From the NCBI GenBank assembly GCA_030598645.1, contig JAUVPN010000105.1, forward strand, positions 1 to 8,378: a DNA stretch of 8,378 nucleotides, in the 5' to 3' direction. The position numbers were made by a program, and so were the translations under genes. The DNA comes from Hyphomicrobium sp. GTDB lineage: Bacteria > Pseudomonadota > Alphaproteobacteria > Rhizobiales > Hyphomicrobiaceae. Under the pieces are notes generated by a model, which searched no databases, had not been told where the DNA came from, and saw nothing but the letters and a program-made list of their open reading frames with translations. This document shows, piece after piece, positions 1 through 5,855 of this stretch (its first letter is position 1; every line of letters begins with the position of its first letter).

Positions 1-771
1 AAAGCGATCGGTGATCAATTCTTCGCCCCGTGACCACAAGAAATGCTTGCCCCCTCGCAGAATGAGTTGCCCCCGGATCCCGTCCCATTTTCGCTCCACC
101 AACCAATCGTCAGGTGAACCCAGATTTTCAGGCGCATGTTCCATCGCAGATGCCAGGAAAAAGGGATAAGGCTTCGACAGATCTTGGAGCGGATGATCAC
201 TCAATATGAGATCAGAATACGTAGTGGCCTTGGGGCTCCAATCGCCCATCATGCGATGGGCCAATACGCTTTCGTCAATATCTGTTGCTTGCGCGAGCGC
301 GCGCGTCATCAATTTCTGCGAGACGCCGACGCGAAACCCGCCGGTGATGAGCTTGTTGAATAAAAAGCGCTCAGTGGCGTCCAATCGCTGCCAACCTGAC
401 AGTACCCCCTCTTTCTTCTCTACGTCGTGGAAGTCTTTCAGGTCTTGGATGTATCCGATCCAATATGAGAGACTTTCTTGGCTCTTTTGCGTGTTGGGCG
501 GCAAAACAAGGGCAATCGTTTCGGCAAGATCACCGACAACCGGATACGTCTCCTCGAAGAGCCAGAGAGGAATATGCGCGGCTTCGGCTGCCCATTGACG
601 CAACAGCGTCGTCGTAACGGTCCGCCGTGGTCGCCGCCCAGAAAGGAGCGCGATCGTCCATAACTTGTCTGTATCGCTTGTTTGCGAAAAATACTCCGCC
701 AACACATCAACCTTCGCGTTGGTCTTGGTGGTCTGATCGAGTTGCACGAAAAGCTGAGCAAAGCGCCTCAT
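1..771 (-). CDS. ATP-dependent DNA ligase, cisplatin-damage-response type (partial, C-terminus off the window)
   Basis: This is an ATP-dependent DNA ligase that seals nicks during repair. The 257 codons visible run in frame to the left edge, so the rest of the protein lies outside. Residues about 1-170 look like the helical DNA-ligase N-terminal domain, with hallmark stretches LDQTTKTNAK (11-20), ALLSGRRPRR (41-50) and LWLFEETYPVVGDLAET. The adenylation domain starts near residue 200 and contains motif I, ERKWDGIRG, whose K228 should be the AMP-accepting lysine, followed by SRGEELITDRF. The ATG overlaps the stop of the upstream exonuclease in an ATGA, so the two are probably translationally coupled. 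In known clusters this ligase sits with an MBL exonuclease, an Lhr-Core helicase and a metallophosphoesterase. The latter two may lie further left, which is inference. Family assignment is secure from sequence likeness; the exact substrate is not. Confidence 0.93.
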   Translation of the reverse strand, partial: MRRFAQLFVQLDQTTKTNAKVDVLAEYFSQTSDTDKLWTIALLSGRRPRRTVTTTLLRQWAAEAAHIPLWLFEETYPVVGDLAETIALVLPPNTQKSQESLSYWIGYIQDLKDFHDVEKKEGVLSGWQRLDATERFLFNKLITGGFRVGVSQKLMTRALAQATDIDESVLAHRMMGDWSPKATTYSDLILSDHPLQDLSKPYPFFLASAMEHAPENLGSPDDWLVERKWDGIRGQLILRGGKHFLWSRGEELITDRF

Positions 772-1835
772 TGGCCTGCTCCGTGACCAGACGCGTCCTC
801 ATTTTTGTCCGCGTCACCGGAATCAGCGTCCGCGGTTTCCCCTTCAAATTCGGTATCGACGACGTGCGCGTCATAGCCTTGCGCCTGCAGCCATCGGCAG
901 AAGGTTGCGGTGTACCCATGTGTGACAAAGATGCGCTCTGCCCCGCTGCCCTTTACGGCCCGGTTCAAGTCGGGCCAGTCCACGTGGTCACTGATAACAA
1001 ACCCGCGATCGACGCCGCGGCGGCGGCGCACCCCCCGCAACGCCATCCAACCTGATGCCACTCCAGTTGAGACCTCACCAAAACGCCTCACCCAAGCAGA
1101 CCCCAATGCCGCGGGCGGAGCGACAACAATCGCGCCAGAGGCCGCCTTGCGATCCGTATCTGGGTTTACCAAGGTCGTCTGGGGTAGCTTGATGCCTTGC
1201 TTGCGCAGCACGGAATTGGTGTTTTCCACGGCGCCATGCGTGAAGATCGGTCCTATGCTCGTGTCGAGATTGGCGATCAGTCGCTGCGCTTTGCCGAGTG
1301 AATAGGCCGCAAGAACACTGACCCGTCCCGCGGCCGCATTGGACTGCCACCACGCGTTGACCTCGCTCATGACCTCCGCTTGTGGGCGCCAAGTGAAGAC
1401 GGGCAAACCGAAGGTGCACTCGGTGATAAAACTGTGGCAACGTATGGGTTCAAATGGAGCGGAGAGACCGTCATCCTCAAGCTTGTAATCGCCGGAAACA
1501 ACCCACACCTCGCCTTTGTGTTCCAATCGAATCTGGGCAGACCCCGGGATGTGTCCGGCTGGGTGGAAGGAAATCGTGACGCCGGCGATAGTGCGCGTTT
1601 CTCCGTATTCGACGCTGTCGATCGTAATGCTACCAAGCCGATGACGGATCACGGGCGCAGCTTCGTTGACACAGAGATAATGGCCGTGGCCATAACGCGC
1701 GTGATCGGAATGCCCGTGCGTGATGAGTGCGCGATCGACCGGCCGCCAGGGATCGATGTAAAAGCCTGCTTGGGGACAAAAGATCCCTTTTTCAGTGAAT
1801 TCAAGCAGGGTACCAGGCATTCGCAATCCAGACAT
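768..1835 (-). CDS. Ligase-associated DNA exonuclease (metallo-beta-lactamase/beta-CASP-like fold)
   Basis: This is a predicted metal-dependent DNA nuclease of the family encoded next to ATP-dependent repair ligases. It probably trims ends or gaps before sealing. The N-terminus carries a typical family opening (GIFCPQAGFYIDPWRPVDRA), then the metal-binding motif THGHSDH (H40, H42, D44, H45). Further likely metal or active-site residues are HPAGH (91-95), SGDYK (114-118), SDH (H284) and THG (H306). The last 30 residues are acidic, Gly/Asp-rich and probably disordered. Length, 355 residues, suits the family. The ATG at 1835 has no clear Shine-Dalgarno. An in-frame ATG at 1820 (MPGTLLEF) has a GGA about nine bases upstream and may be the real start. 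The stop overlaps the ligase start by four bases. The gap to the upstream DUF2256 gene is about 120 bases, so one longer operon is possible. Confidence 0.93.
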   Translation of the reverse strand: MSGLRMPGTLLEFTEKGIFCPQAGFYIDPWRPVDRALITHGHSDHARYGHGHYLCVNEAAPVIRHRLGSITIDSVEYGETRTIAGVTISFHPAGHIPGSAQIRLEHKGEVWVVSGDYKLEDDGLSAPFEPIRCHSFITECTFGLPVFTWRPQAEVMSEVNAWWQSNAAAGRVSVLAAYSLGKAQRLIANLDTSIGPIFTHGAVENTNSVLRKQGIKLPQTTLVNPDTDRKAASGAIVVAPPAALGSAWVRRFGEVSTGVASGWMALRGVRRRRGVDRGFVISDHVDWPDLNRAVKGSGAERIFVTHGYTATFCRWLQAQGYDAHVVDTEFEGETADADSGDADKNEDASGHGAGQ

Positions 1836-1955
1836 AAAGAGACTGAAACGATAGCGTCGAGCATTTCAGGTCGACGTAACTTATGATTTTTCCCATTGCC
1901 GCATGCAGGACACTCAACCGAGGTCGACCGCCGCAGTCATAGAGCCGAAACGGGT

Positions 1956-2183
1956 TTAGAACACCCCGTCGCCTTGCTTGCTATTGCGCCGACGCCGGCA
2001 ACGCTGCGAGCAATACCTAACCTCTTCCCAGCACTTTGCCCATTTGCGTCTCCAGGTGAAGGGACGTCCGCAGGTTAGGCAAAGCTTTGCGGGTACATTC
2101 CTATTTTGACTCGAGCCAAGTTTTCGCCGATTGGCTGCGCGCAGGCGTCCAATCGCATGTCCCTCCTTGAAGGTGTCGGCCAA
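1956..2183 (-). CDS. DUF2256 small Cys4 (zinc-ribbon-like) protein
   Basis: This small basic protein has the DUF2256 signature: [14 protein letters not shown], then [14 protein letters not shown]35, C38, C58 and C62 form a CxxC plus CxxxC pair that should bind zinc. The biochemical role of the family is unknown; it is often seen next to cryptochrome or photolyase genes. The body is clear but the start is not. The longest frame begins with TTG at 2183, directly after the TAA of the DUF3429 gene. A strong AAGGAGG lies inside this frame at 2168-2162. It sits three bases before an out-of-frame ATG (2158-2156) and eight bases before an in-frame ATT at 2153. An ATT start giving about 65 residues is therefore conceivable, and close to the usual family size. 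Coupling with the upstream gene is likely because they abut. Confidence 0.85.
   Translation of the reverse strand: MADTFKEGHAIGRLRAANRRKLGSSQNRNVPAKLCLTCGRPFTWRRKWAKCWEEVRYCSQRCRRRRNSKQGDGVF
2162..2168 (-). promoter_or_regulatory. Strong Shine-Dalgarno inside the annotated start of the DUF2256 frame
   Basis: The minus strand reads AAGGAGG here, the best ribosome-binding sequence in the left half of the window. It is downstream of the TTG used for the longest DUF2256 frame, so it argues for an internal start. The only ATG close by (2158-2156) is in another frame and opens a dead-end reading frame of 27 codons. The in-frame triplet at good distance is ATT (2153-2151). Confidence 0.45.
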
Positions 2184-2684
2184 TTATGCGAGCGCAACAG
2201 CTAGTAGCGACGACACGACTGCCATCGTCAACGGCCAGCGGAGATTAGGATACCAGGCCGGAGCTTCTCCTTGCCTGCTTGCATATAAATCGAACAGAAA
2301 AAGCAAAATGAACGCGGCTGCGAGCACCGGAAGTCCTTCCCGCGGTAGCAGCAGCAGCGCACACCAGCCTATTAATGAGGGAACGACGCTCCATGCCAGG
2401 CGGCGAAAGGTTGCGTTATCGACCTGGTCCGGTCCGAAGCCCGCAATGGCCAACCCCCAATGAATGCCACCAAGGAACGAGAGGATCAGCGCACCGTAGA
2501 CGACAAGTGCGAAGGCCACCTGCTGTCGATTCGCGTCTTCCAGGACAAGGCTCGCCAGCCCGAGACCAATAAAGGGTATGGCACCGAGGCCGCCCAGCAC
2601 TTTCGCGGCGGGCGGAATTTGATTTTGCGACGACTTAGGTTGTTGAACGGGGTTGGCGCCAGTCGCATGACCCCTTTCTGCCAT
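2184..2684 (-). CDS. DUF3429 domain membrane protein
   Basis: This is a predicted inner-membrane protein of the DUF3429 family (related to mitochondrial TMEM69); function unknown. From the ATG at 2684 it has 166 residues with about five hydrophobic segments: 27-48, 57-80 (containing the family hallmark YGALILSFLGGIHWG), 96-112, 118-134 and 151-166. The frame is open to a TTG at 2765, which would add 27 residues. The ATG was chosen because it is preceded by GTGGGGA with a six-base spacer and because the added stretch is not hydrophobic and not family-like. The stop TAA touches the first codon of the DUF2256 frame. The family is often found near photolyase genes, which fits the flanking DUF2256 and COG3380 genes. 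It is probably transcribed from the shared control region at 2765-2850. Confidence 0.88.
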   Translation of the reverse strand: MAERGHATGANPVQQPKSSQNQIPPAAKVLGGLGAIPFIGLGLASLVLEDANRQQVAFALVVYGALILSFLGGIHWGLAIAGFGPDQVDNATFRRLAWSVVPSLIGWCALLLLPREGLPVLAAAFILLFLFDLYASRQGEAPAWYPNLRWPLTMAVVSSLLAVALA

Positions 2685-2690
2685 CTCAAT

Positions 2691-2697
2691 TCCCCAC
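2691..2697 (-). promoter_or_regulatory. Ribosome-binding site that decides the DUF3429 start
   Basis: GTGGGGA on the minus strand lies six bases before the ATG at 2684-2682. It supports this codon over the in-frame TTG at 2765, which has only a GGA directly touching it. Confidence 0.5.
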
Positions 2698-2773
2698 TCA
2701 ATAATACGAAAGCTCGGGAGCCTCCGGGCAGCGGTCTTAACAGAAGGCGCAACAACTTTTTCCAATCCAGATA

Positions 2774-2800
2774 CGATCCGGCTCCCCGCGTATTACGTAT
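2774..2800 (+). promoter_or_regulatory. Candidate ECF-type promoter for the FAD oxidoreductase
   Basis: CGATCC (2774-2779), a 16-base spacer, then CGTAT (2796-2800), about 53 bases before the ATG at 2854. As I recall, RpoE/ChrR-type (ECF11) sigma factors of alphaproteobacteria, which drive the singlet-oxygen response, use TGATCC-like -35 and CGTA-containing -10 elements. The match is by eye and the first base of the -35 differs. Confidence 0.4.
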
Positions 2801-2819
2801 CGACATCTAATTTAGATCA
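2792..2819 (-). promoter_or_regulatory. Candidate ECF-type promoter for the DUF3429-DUF2256 side
   Basis: On the minus strand, TGATCT (2819-2814), a 16-base spacer, then CGTAA (2797-2793). It is the mirror image of the plus-strand element, and both -10 elements share the TACGTA palindrome at 2794-2799. A transcript from here would start near 2786 and read into DUF3429, and possibly on into DUF2256, the exonuclease and the ligase. Confidence 0.4.
2805..2817. promoter_or_regulatory. 13-bp palindrome in the bidirectional control region
   Basis: ATCTAA-T-TTAGAT is a perfect 6-1-6 inverted repeat. It lies at the predicted plus-strand start point and overlaps the minus-strand -35, a sensible place for an operator. 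A second short dyad, ACCAC-A-GTGGT, follows at 2825-2835 in the leader of the oxidoreductase gene. Neither is matched to a known regulator. Confidence 0.3.
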
Positions 2820-2853
2820 CCCCAACCACAGTGGTCGTTCCACGTTAACAGCC

Positions 2854-3846
2854 ATGAACCTGCCCAACGCGTGCACAACCAAGATTGCTCTCATCGGCGC
2901 CGGGGTTACCGGGCTAACCTGCGCAAGGCAGCTGAAAGCAAACGGTCATGAACCAATTGTTTTTGAGAAGAGCCGAGGGCTAGGCGGTCGGTTGGCAACC
3001 CGGAGGTTGAAGGATGGGGTCACGTTCGACCACGGGGCCCAGTATCTGATAGCGCGTTCAACAGCTTTTCAAAGTGTGCTCCAAAAAGCCGCGGCGGTGG
3101 GAGCAGCCGACCACTGGCGTCCAAGAGTCCACGAACAATCCACCCTCGTGCCTGACAGCTGGATCGTGGGCAGTCCAACGATGAACGCTCTAATAAAGCC
3201 GCTTGCTCATGGGATCGATGTCCGCCTCAACGTCCAGGTCACATCAATTGAGCGCGAAGGTCACGCGTGGCGCGTACGGACGCTAACTGATAAAATAGGG
3301 CAGGTCTACGATATCGTCGTGTGCACTGTACCGGCGCCACAAGCCCACGATCTTCTTTTTCACGAACGATCAGTTGCAGCGGCGCTTGCCGACGTGACTT
3401 TTGCGCCGTGCTTGGCGCTTATGCTCACGTTCTCGACGCGAATCGAGCCCGGCTTTGATGTTCGGCGATCAGAAGCTGACGCTTTTTCCTGGATCGCCCG
3501 CAATAGCTCCAAGCCTTGCCGCCCGTCGGAAAAAGACGCATGGGTCGTGCACGCCAGTCCCACCTGGAGCACCAGCCATCTTGGTGTGGAGCGCGAACAA
3601 GTCGCCCGTAAGATGGTTGAGATGCTTCCTGCCGCATTTGGCTGCCGGCTACCGGAAATCGAACATGTTTGCGCGCACAGCTGGCTCTATGCCTTGACAA
3701 CCGCTCCGCTTAACAAGCCGTATCTGTGTTCCGAAGATCGCTCGCTTTTCGTTGGTGGAGACTGGTGCTTGGGTCCGCGTATCGAATGCGCCTTTGCGAG
3801 TGGTGATGCGATCGCCAATGCCCTCACTGGGGTTTCGACGGGCTGA
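2854..3846 (+). CDS. NAD(P)/FAD-dependent oxidoreductase, COG3380/renalase-like
   Basis: This is a predicted soluble flavoprotein of the amine-oxidase/renalase superfamily; substrate unknown. The N-terminus has a Rossmann strand with GAGVTG (15-20), an acidic strand end (VFEKS, E38), and the FAD-contact motif RGLGGRLATRR (41-51), then FDHGAQY (58-64). The C-terminus has the second FAD motif, FVGGDWCLGPRIECAFASG, near 299-317, followed by the usual short helix. Length of 330 residues is normal for the family and nothing is missing. The ATG at 2854 has no clear Shine-Dalgarno, but it fits the spacing of the Rossmann fold. The gene is divergent from DUF3429/DUF2256 and shares their control region. 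COG3380 members are commonly encoded next to DNA photolyase, which is not seen here. A role in photo-oxidative stress is inference. Confidence 0.9.
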   Translation: MNLPNACTTKIALIGAGVTGLTCARQLKANGHEPIVFEKSRGLGGRLATRRLKDGVTFDHGAQYLIARSTAFQSVLQKAAAVGAADHWRPRVHEQSTLVPDSWIVGSPTMNALIKPLAHGIDVRLNVQVTSIEREGHAWRVRTLTDKIGQVYDIVVCTVPAPQAHDLLFHERSVAAALADVTFAPCLALMLTFSTRIEPGFDVRRSEADAFSWIARNSSKPCRPSEKDAWVVHASPTWSTSHLGVEREQVARKMVEMLPAAFGCRLPEIEHVCAHSWLYALTTAPLNKPYLCSEDRSLFVGGDWCLGPRIECAFASGDAIANALTGVSTG

Positions 3847-3959
3847 TCATCCTGCATGTATAAACTTAAGCTCAGAAGTCCTGAGGCAGGTCAGCCCGCA
3901 ACTCATAATGCAGCAGTGAGCGTGCGCGGCGTCAGTGCCACATTGGAGAAATTCACCTG

Positions 3960-4766
3960 ATGCCGAGTGACAAGGCACTTTTGGGGGTAGATGTTGGGTT
4001 TTCAAAGTCGCGCGCCAGTACCGGTATTGCGTGGTACGCGTCAGGTCGCTTCGAGGCCGCGGCCGTCAAATCGGACAAAGAGGCAAGACTTGCCTGTCTT
4101 CCATCGCGTTTCTACGCCGATGTCGCAGCGCTTGATGGCCCGTTGGTTCCCCAGAGAAGCGGGGGATCACCGGATAGGCTACGCTATGCGGAGCGCTTCC
4201 TTTCGAGAGGAACCTTTCAGCATAGGTGCAAACCTGGGTTTAGCCACTTTGGGACAGGCCTCGAGCTTCGCAAAGCCAGTCACATCGCGGCCTTTCAAGT
4301 GCGTAACGTTGTGAAGGAAAACGGCTGTCTCGCAATGCCATTCTGCGCAGGCACGCATTCGATCGTAGAAGCGTTCCCGAACGCTTTTCTCGGAGTCCTG
4401 CTCGATGATGACGTCTTCGCCAAAGGTCCGAAGCTAAAGCGGGGAAAGAAGTTTGATTGGCTGTATGAGCACGCTATAGAAAACAGAGCTTTATATAGCG
4501 TCATGACTCACATTGGCTTCTGCCCTCCCGGCCTTCTCGCAGCCGTGGTGCGAGAACAGCATCTTGAAAAGCGAGCGGCATACGTTTGTCTGGCAACGGC
4601 GGCGTGTGTTGCCGCCGACAAATTTACGAGCATTGGAGATAAAGACGGCGGTTGGATCGTCTTGCCGCCGCGTGCGCTGTGGGCGGATTGGGCCCGGAAC
4701 GCATTCGATAAATCGGAACGCGCGCTCGCGGCGGAGACGTCCACGCGAAATAGGCTTTCACCCTGA
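3960..4766 (+). CDS. DUF429-like, RNase H-fold protein of unknown function
   Basis: I do not recognise a specific function. The layout resembles the DUF429 family, predicted RNase H-fold nucleases or phosphotransferases. There is a first strand with an acidic residue, LLGVDVGFSKSRAST (D11), a second, AALDGPL (D59), then EAFPNAFLGVLL (E137), and a late helix, CLATAACVAAD (D220), followed by GGWIVLPP. These acidic residues at the expected places could bind metal. No signal peptide or membrane segment is visible. The ATG at 3960 is preceded by GGAGA with a ten-base spacer. The gap from the oxidoreductase stop is 113 bases, so co-transcription is possible but unproven. A strong terminator lies downstream at 4881-4915. 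The frame is surely coding; the family call is tentative. Confidence 0.75.
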   Translation: MPSDKALLGVDVGFSKSRASTGIAWYASGRFEAAAVKSDKEARLACLPSRFYADVAALDGPLVPQRSGGSPDRLRYAERFLSRGTFQHRCKPGFSHFGTGLELRKASHIAAFQVRNVVKENGCLAMPFCAGTHSIVEAFPNAFLGVLLDDDVFAKGPKLKRGKKFDWLYEHAIENRALYSVMTHIGFCPPGLLAAVVREQHLEKRAAYVCLATAACVAADKFTSIGDKDGGWIVLPPRALWADWARNAFDKSERALAAETSTRNRLSP

Positions 4767-4842
4767 TCAAACCAACCATTCATGGAGCGGCCCTTGTCGC
4801 CTTCGTCTAAATATAACTAGGAGCAATAATTTCAGCGGAAGC

Positions 4843-4941
4843 CCTGACGTAACTTTTCCAAAAATTTAATCCTCAAAAATAAAAAACAGGGCCTTTACAA
4901 GAGGTCCTGTTTTTTCTTGGGCGGAGCCAAAAACCTGACGT
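4843..4941 (+). repeat. Direct repeat CCTGACGT on either side of the terminator
   Basis: CCTGACGT occurs at 4843-4850 (followed by AAC) and at 4934-4941 (followed by GATAAC). Each copy is preceded within about 15 bases by GCGGA(A)GCC. The two copies flank the terminator hairpin and have no coding explanation. Confidence 0.3.
4881..4915. terminator. Bidirectional Rho-independent terminator
   Basis: AAAAAACAGG (4881-4890) pairs with CCTGTTTTTT (4906-4915). The inner bases extend the stem to about 15 pairs including two G-U pairs, leaving a five-base loop (4896-4900). The A-run on one arm and T-run on the other make it work on both strands. It should end the DUF429-side transcript and insulate the secretion operon. 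Confidence 0.85.
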
Positions 4942-5074
4942 GATAACGATTCAGAAAGCAATCCGCACTTTCTAACTCTCAATGAGGGCAACTCCCGAGT
5001 AAGATGCTCGCAGGGCGTTCTTAAGATTGGCTTTTTTCTTTCTCACTAGAAAGATAAGACCGTTGACTTGTGAA

Positions 5075-5110
5075 TTGGCCAACTTCTGAGAAGTACAAAT
5101 AGTTCGAACT
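5075..5110. promoter_or_regulatory. Cluster of three palindromes upstream of the secretion operon
   Basis: TTGGCCAA (5075-5082), ACTTCT-G-AGAAGT (5082-5094) and AGTTCGAACT (5101-5110) lie back to back in the 50 bases before the ATG at 5125. They are good candidates for regulator-binding sites. A TTGACT at 5063-5068 could be a -35, but no matching -10 is visible at normal spacing. Confidence 0.35.
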
Positions 5111-5124
5111 GTAGAGCAAAAATA

Positions 5125-5691
5125 ATGTTTTTTAAGTCTAAGAATTCCAAATCCGAGGCCAGAGACGACGGAGCACCGGCTGCCTGTGCTAAAGGCGAAG
5201 CCGCTGAGGCCAAGCCAAGTTCTGAACAGATCGCGGAGATGAAGATGCGGGCGACGAAATCAAAGAACCTGCAAGCCGCTTTTGGTGAGATCGTTGGTCT
5301 CCTGATGGGCTCCCCTCAGTTCAAGAAGATGCCTCTTGCCGCCCTGGAGCACATAGTGCTTCCGGCAATCAACACCGGCCAGTTTTCAATCGCGGAAGCC
5401 CAATCAAAAAAAAGCGGCTTTGTAACACCGGTAGCGGCGGTTCTGTGGGCAAACGTTTCTGATGAGATTGACCGGCAATTGTCTGACAATGGGGGTGAGC
5501 CCGTGACACTCGCCCCAAAGGATTGGAAGAGTGGCGACATTCCCTGGCTCATCCTAGCCGCCGGGGATAAACGCCTAATCAAGGCAATTCAGAAGGGTAT
5601 CGAAGAAACCGCACTCAAGGGTCGAAGTCTTAAGTCAGGATCAACCACCTCGAATAACAAGGAAGGCGGAATATCGCTCTCTTCAAACTGA
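5125..5691 (+). CDS. HlyC-family (RTX toxin-activating lysine acyltransferase) protein, likely without the catalytic residues
   Basis: HlyC proteins transfer an acyl chain from acyl-ACP to lysines of an RTX toxin in the cytoplasm. This 188-residue protein follows the HlyC core from about residue 53: FGEIVGLLMGSP (53-64), VLPAINTGQFSIAEAQ (78-93), PVAAVLWANVSDEID (102-116) and DWKSGDIPW (133-141). The first 50 residues are a charged, probably disordered extension, and the last 20 are Ser/Asn-rich. In HlyC the catalytic His23 sits in SPLHRNWP; the aligned stretch here is SPQFKKMP, with F66 in its place. HlyC Asp92 (WFID) aligns with L144 (WLIL). H76 or D148 might substitute, but this is guesswork. 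It is the first gene of a type I secretion operon. The protein may be a non-catalytic accessory or a divergent enzyme. The Shine-Dalgarno is weak. Confidence 0.85.
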   Translation: MFFKSKNSKSEARDDGAPAACAKGEAAEAKPSSEQIAEMKMRATKSKNLQAAFGEIVGLLMGSPQFKKMPLAALEHIVLPAINTGQFSIAEAQSKKSGFVTPVAAVLWANVSDEIDRQLSDNGGEPVTLAPKDWKSGDIPWLILAAGDKRLIKAIQKGIEETALKGRSLKSGSTTSNNKEGGISLSSN

Positions 5692-5692
5692 G

Positions 5693-5836
5693 ATGAGCCC
5701 TGGCGCTGCAGATCTGAAATTTGGGATCAGGAGAATAATAAGCCGACTTAGTCGACAAATCTCAAAGACTCTTTTGTTGATTGCTACTTTGGCCTGCTAC
5801 GGCGCAACCATGCGACGAGAACTCGTTGCGTTTTAG
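5693..5836 (+). CDS. Possible 47-residue small protein between the HlyC-like gene and the exporter
   Basis: An ATG one base after the HlyC-like stop opens a 47-codon frame ending in TAG at 5836, filling most of the 164-base gap. The product has a basic, amphipathic first half (RRIISRLSRQ) and a hydrophobic stretch, TLLLIATLACYG (26-37), then RRE. That could be a short membrane-anchored or exported peptide. There is no Shine-Dalgarno before the ATG, so translation would rely on coupling to the preceding stop. It may be chance. No family is recognised. Confidence 0.3.
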   Translation: MSPGAADLKFGIRRIISRLSRQISKTLLLIATLACYGATMRRELVAF

Positions 5837-5840
5837 AATT

Positions 5841-5848
5841 TGAGGTGA
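5841..5848 (+). promoter_or_regulatory. Strong ribosome-binding site of the exporter gene
   Basis: TGAGGTGA matches the 16S tail closely and lies seven bases before the ATG at 5856. It shows that the long N-terminal extension of the transporter is truly translated, rather than an over-extended frame. Confidence 0.8.
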
Positions 5849-5855
5849 CATTTAA

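Larger units (their letters stand above)
4767..5124. other. 358-base intergenic region without a credible gene
   Basis: Only very short start-to-stop frames occur here. The region is AT-richer than its surroundings. It contains an intrinsic terminator (4881-4915), a direct repeat of CCTGACGT (4843-4850 and 4934-4941), an inverted repeat CTTTCT/AGAAAG (5038-5053) and several palindromes just before the HlyC-like gene. It probably separates two transcription units and holds the promoter of the secretion operon, although no convincing -35/-10 pair could be picked. Confidence 0.6.

Noticed and set aside
438..761. 107-codon minus-strand frame within the ligase
   Set aside because: It is a shifted frame of the ligase gene with Arg/Ser-rich low-quality translation. 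The true ligase frame is open from 771 to the window edge.
1380..1886. 168-codon plus-strand frame opposite the exonuclease
   Set aside because: It overlaps the well-conserved MBL exonuclease on the other strand, has no recognisable domain and lacks its own signals.
2684..2765. 27-residue N-terminal extension of the DUF3429 protein from a TTG
   Set aside because: The ATG at 2684 has a better ribosome-binding site and the extension does not look family-like. The TTG is not fully excluded, because the predicted transcript would include it.
3871..3885. CTCAG/CTGAG hairpin after the oxidoreductase gene
   Set aside because: It has only five pairs and no T-run follows, so it is not a convincing terminator.
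5038..5053. CTTTCT-CACT-AGAAAG hairpin
   Set aside because: The T-run precedes the hairpin on the plus strand and no T-run follows on either strand, so it does not fit an intrinsic terminator. It may be an operator but there is no support.
5063..5099. TTGACT with TACAAA as a sigma-70 promoter
   Set aside because: The spacing between the elements is about 25 bases, far from the usual 16-18.
5744..5754. CGACT-T-AGTCG palindrome in the gap before the exporter
   Set aside because: It is short, lies within the possible small ORF and has no accompanying promoter elements; probably chance.
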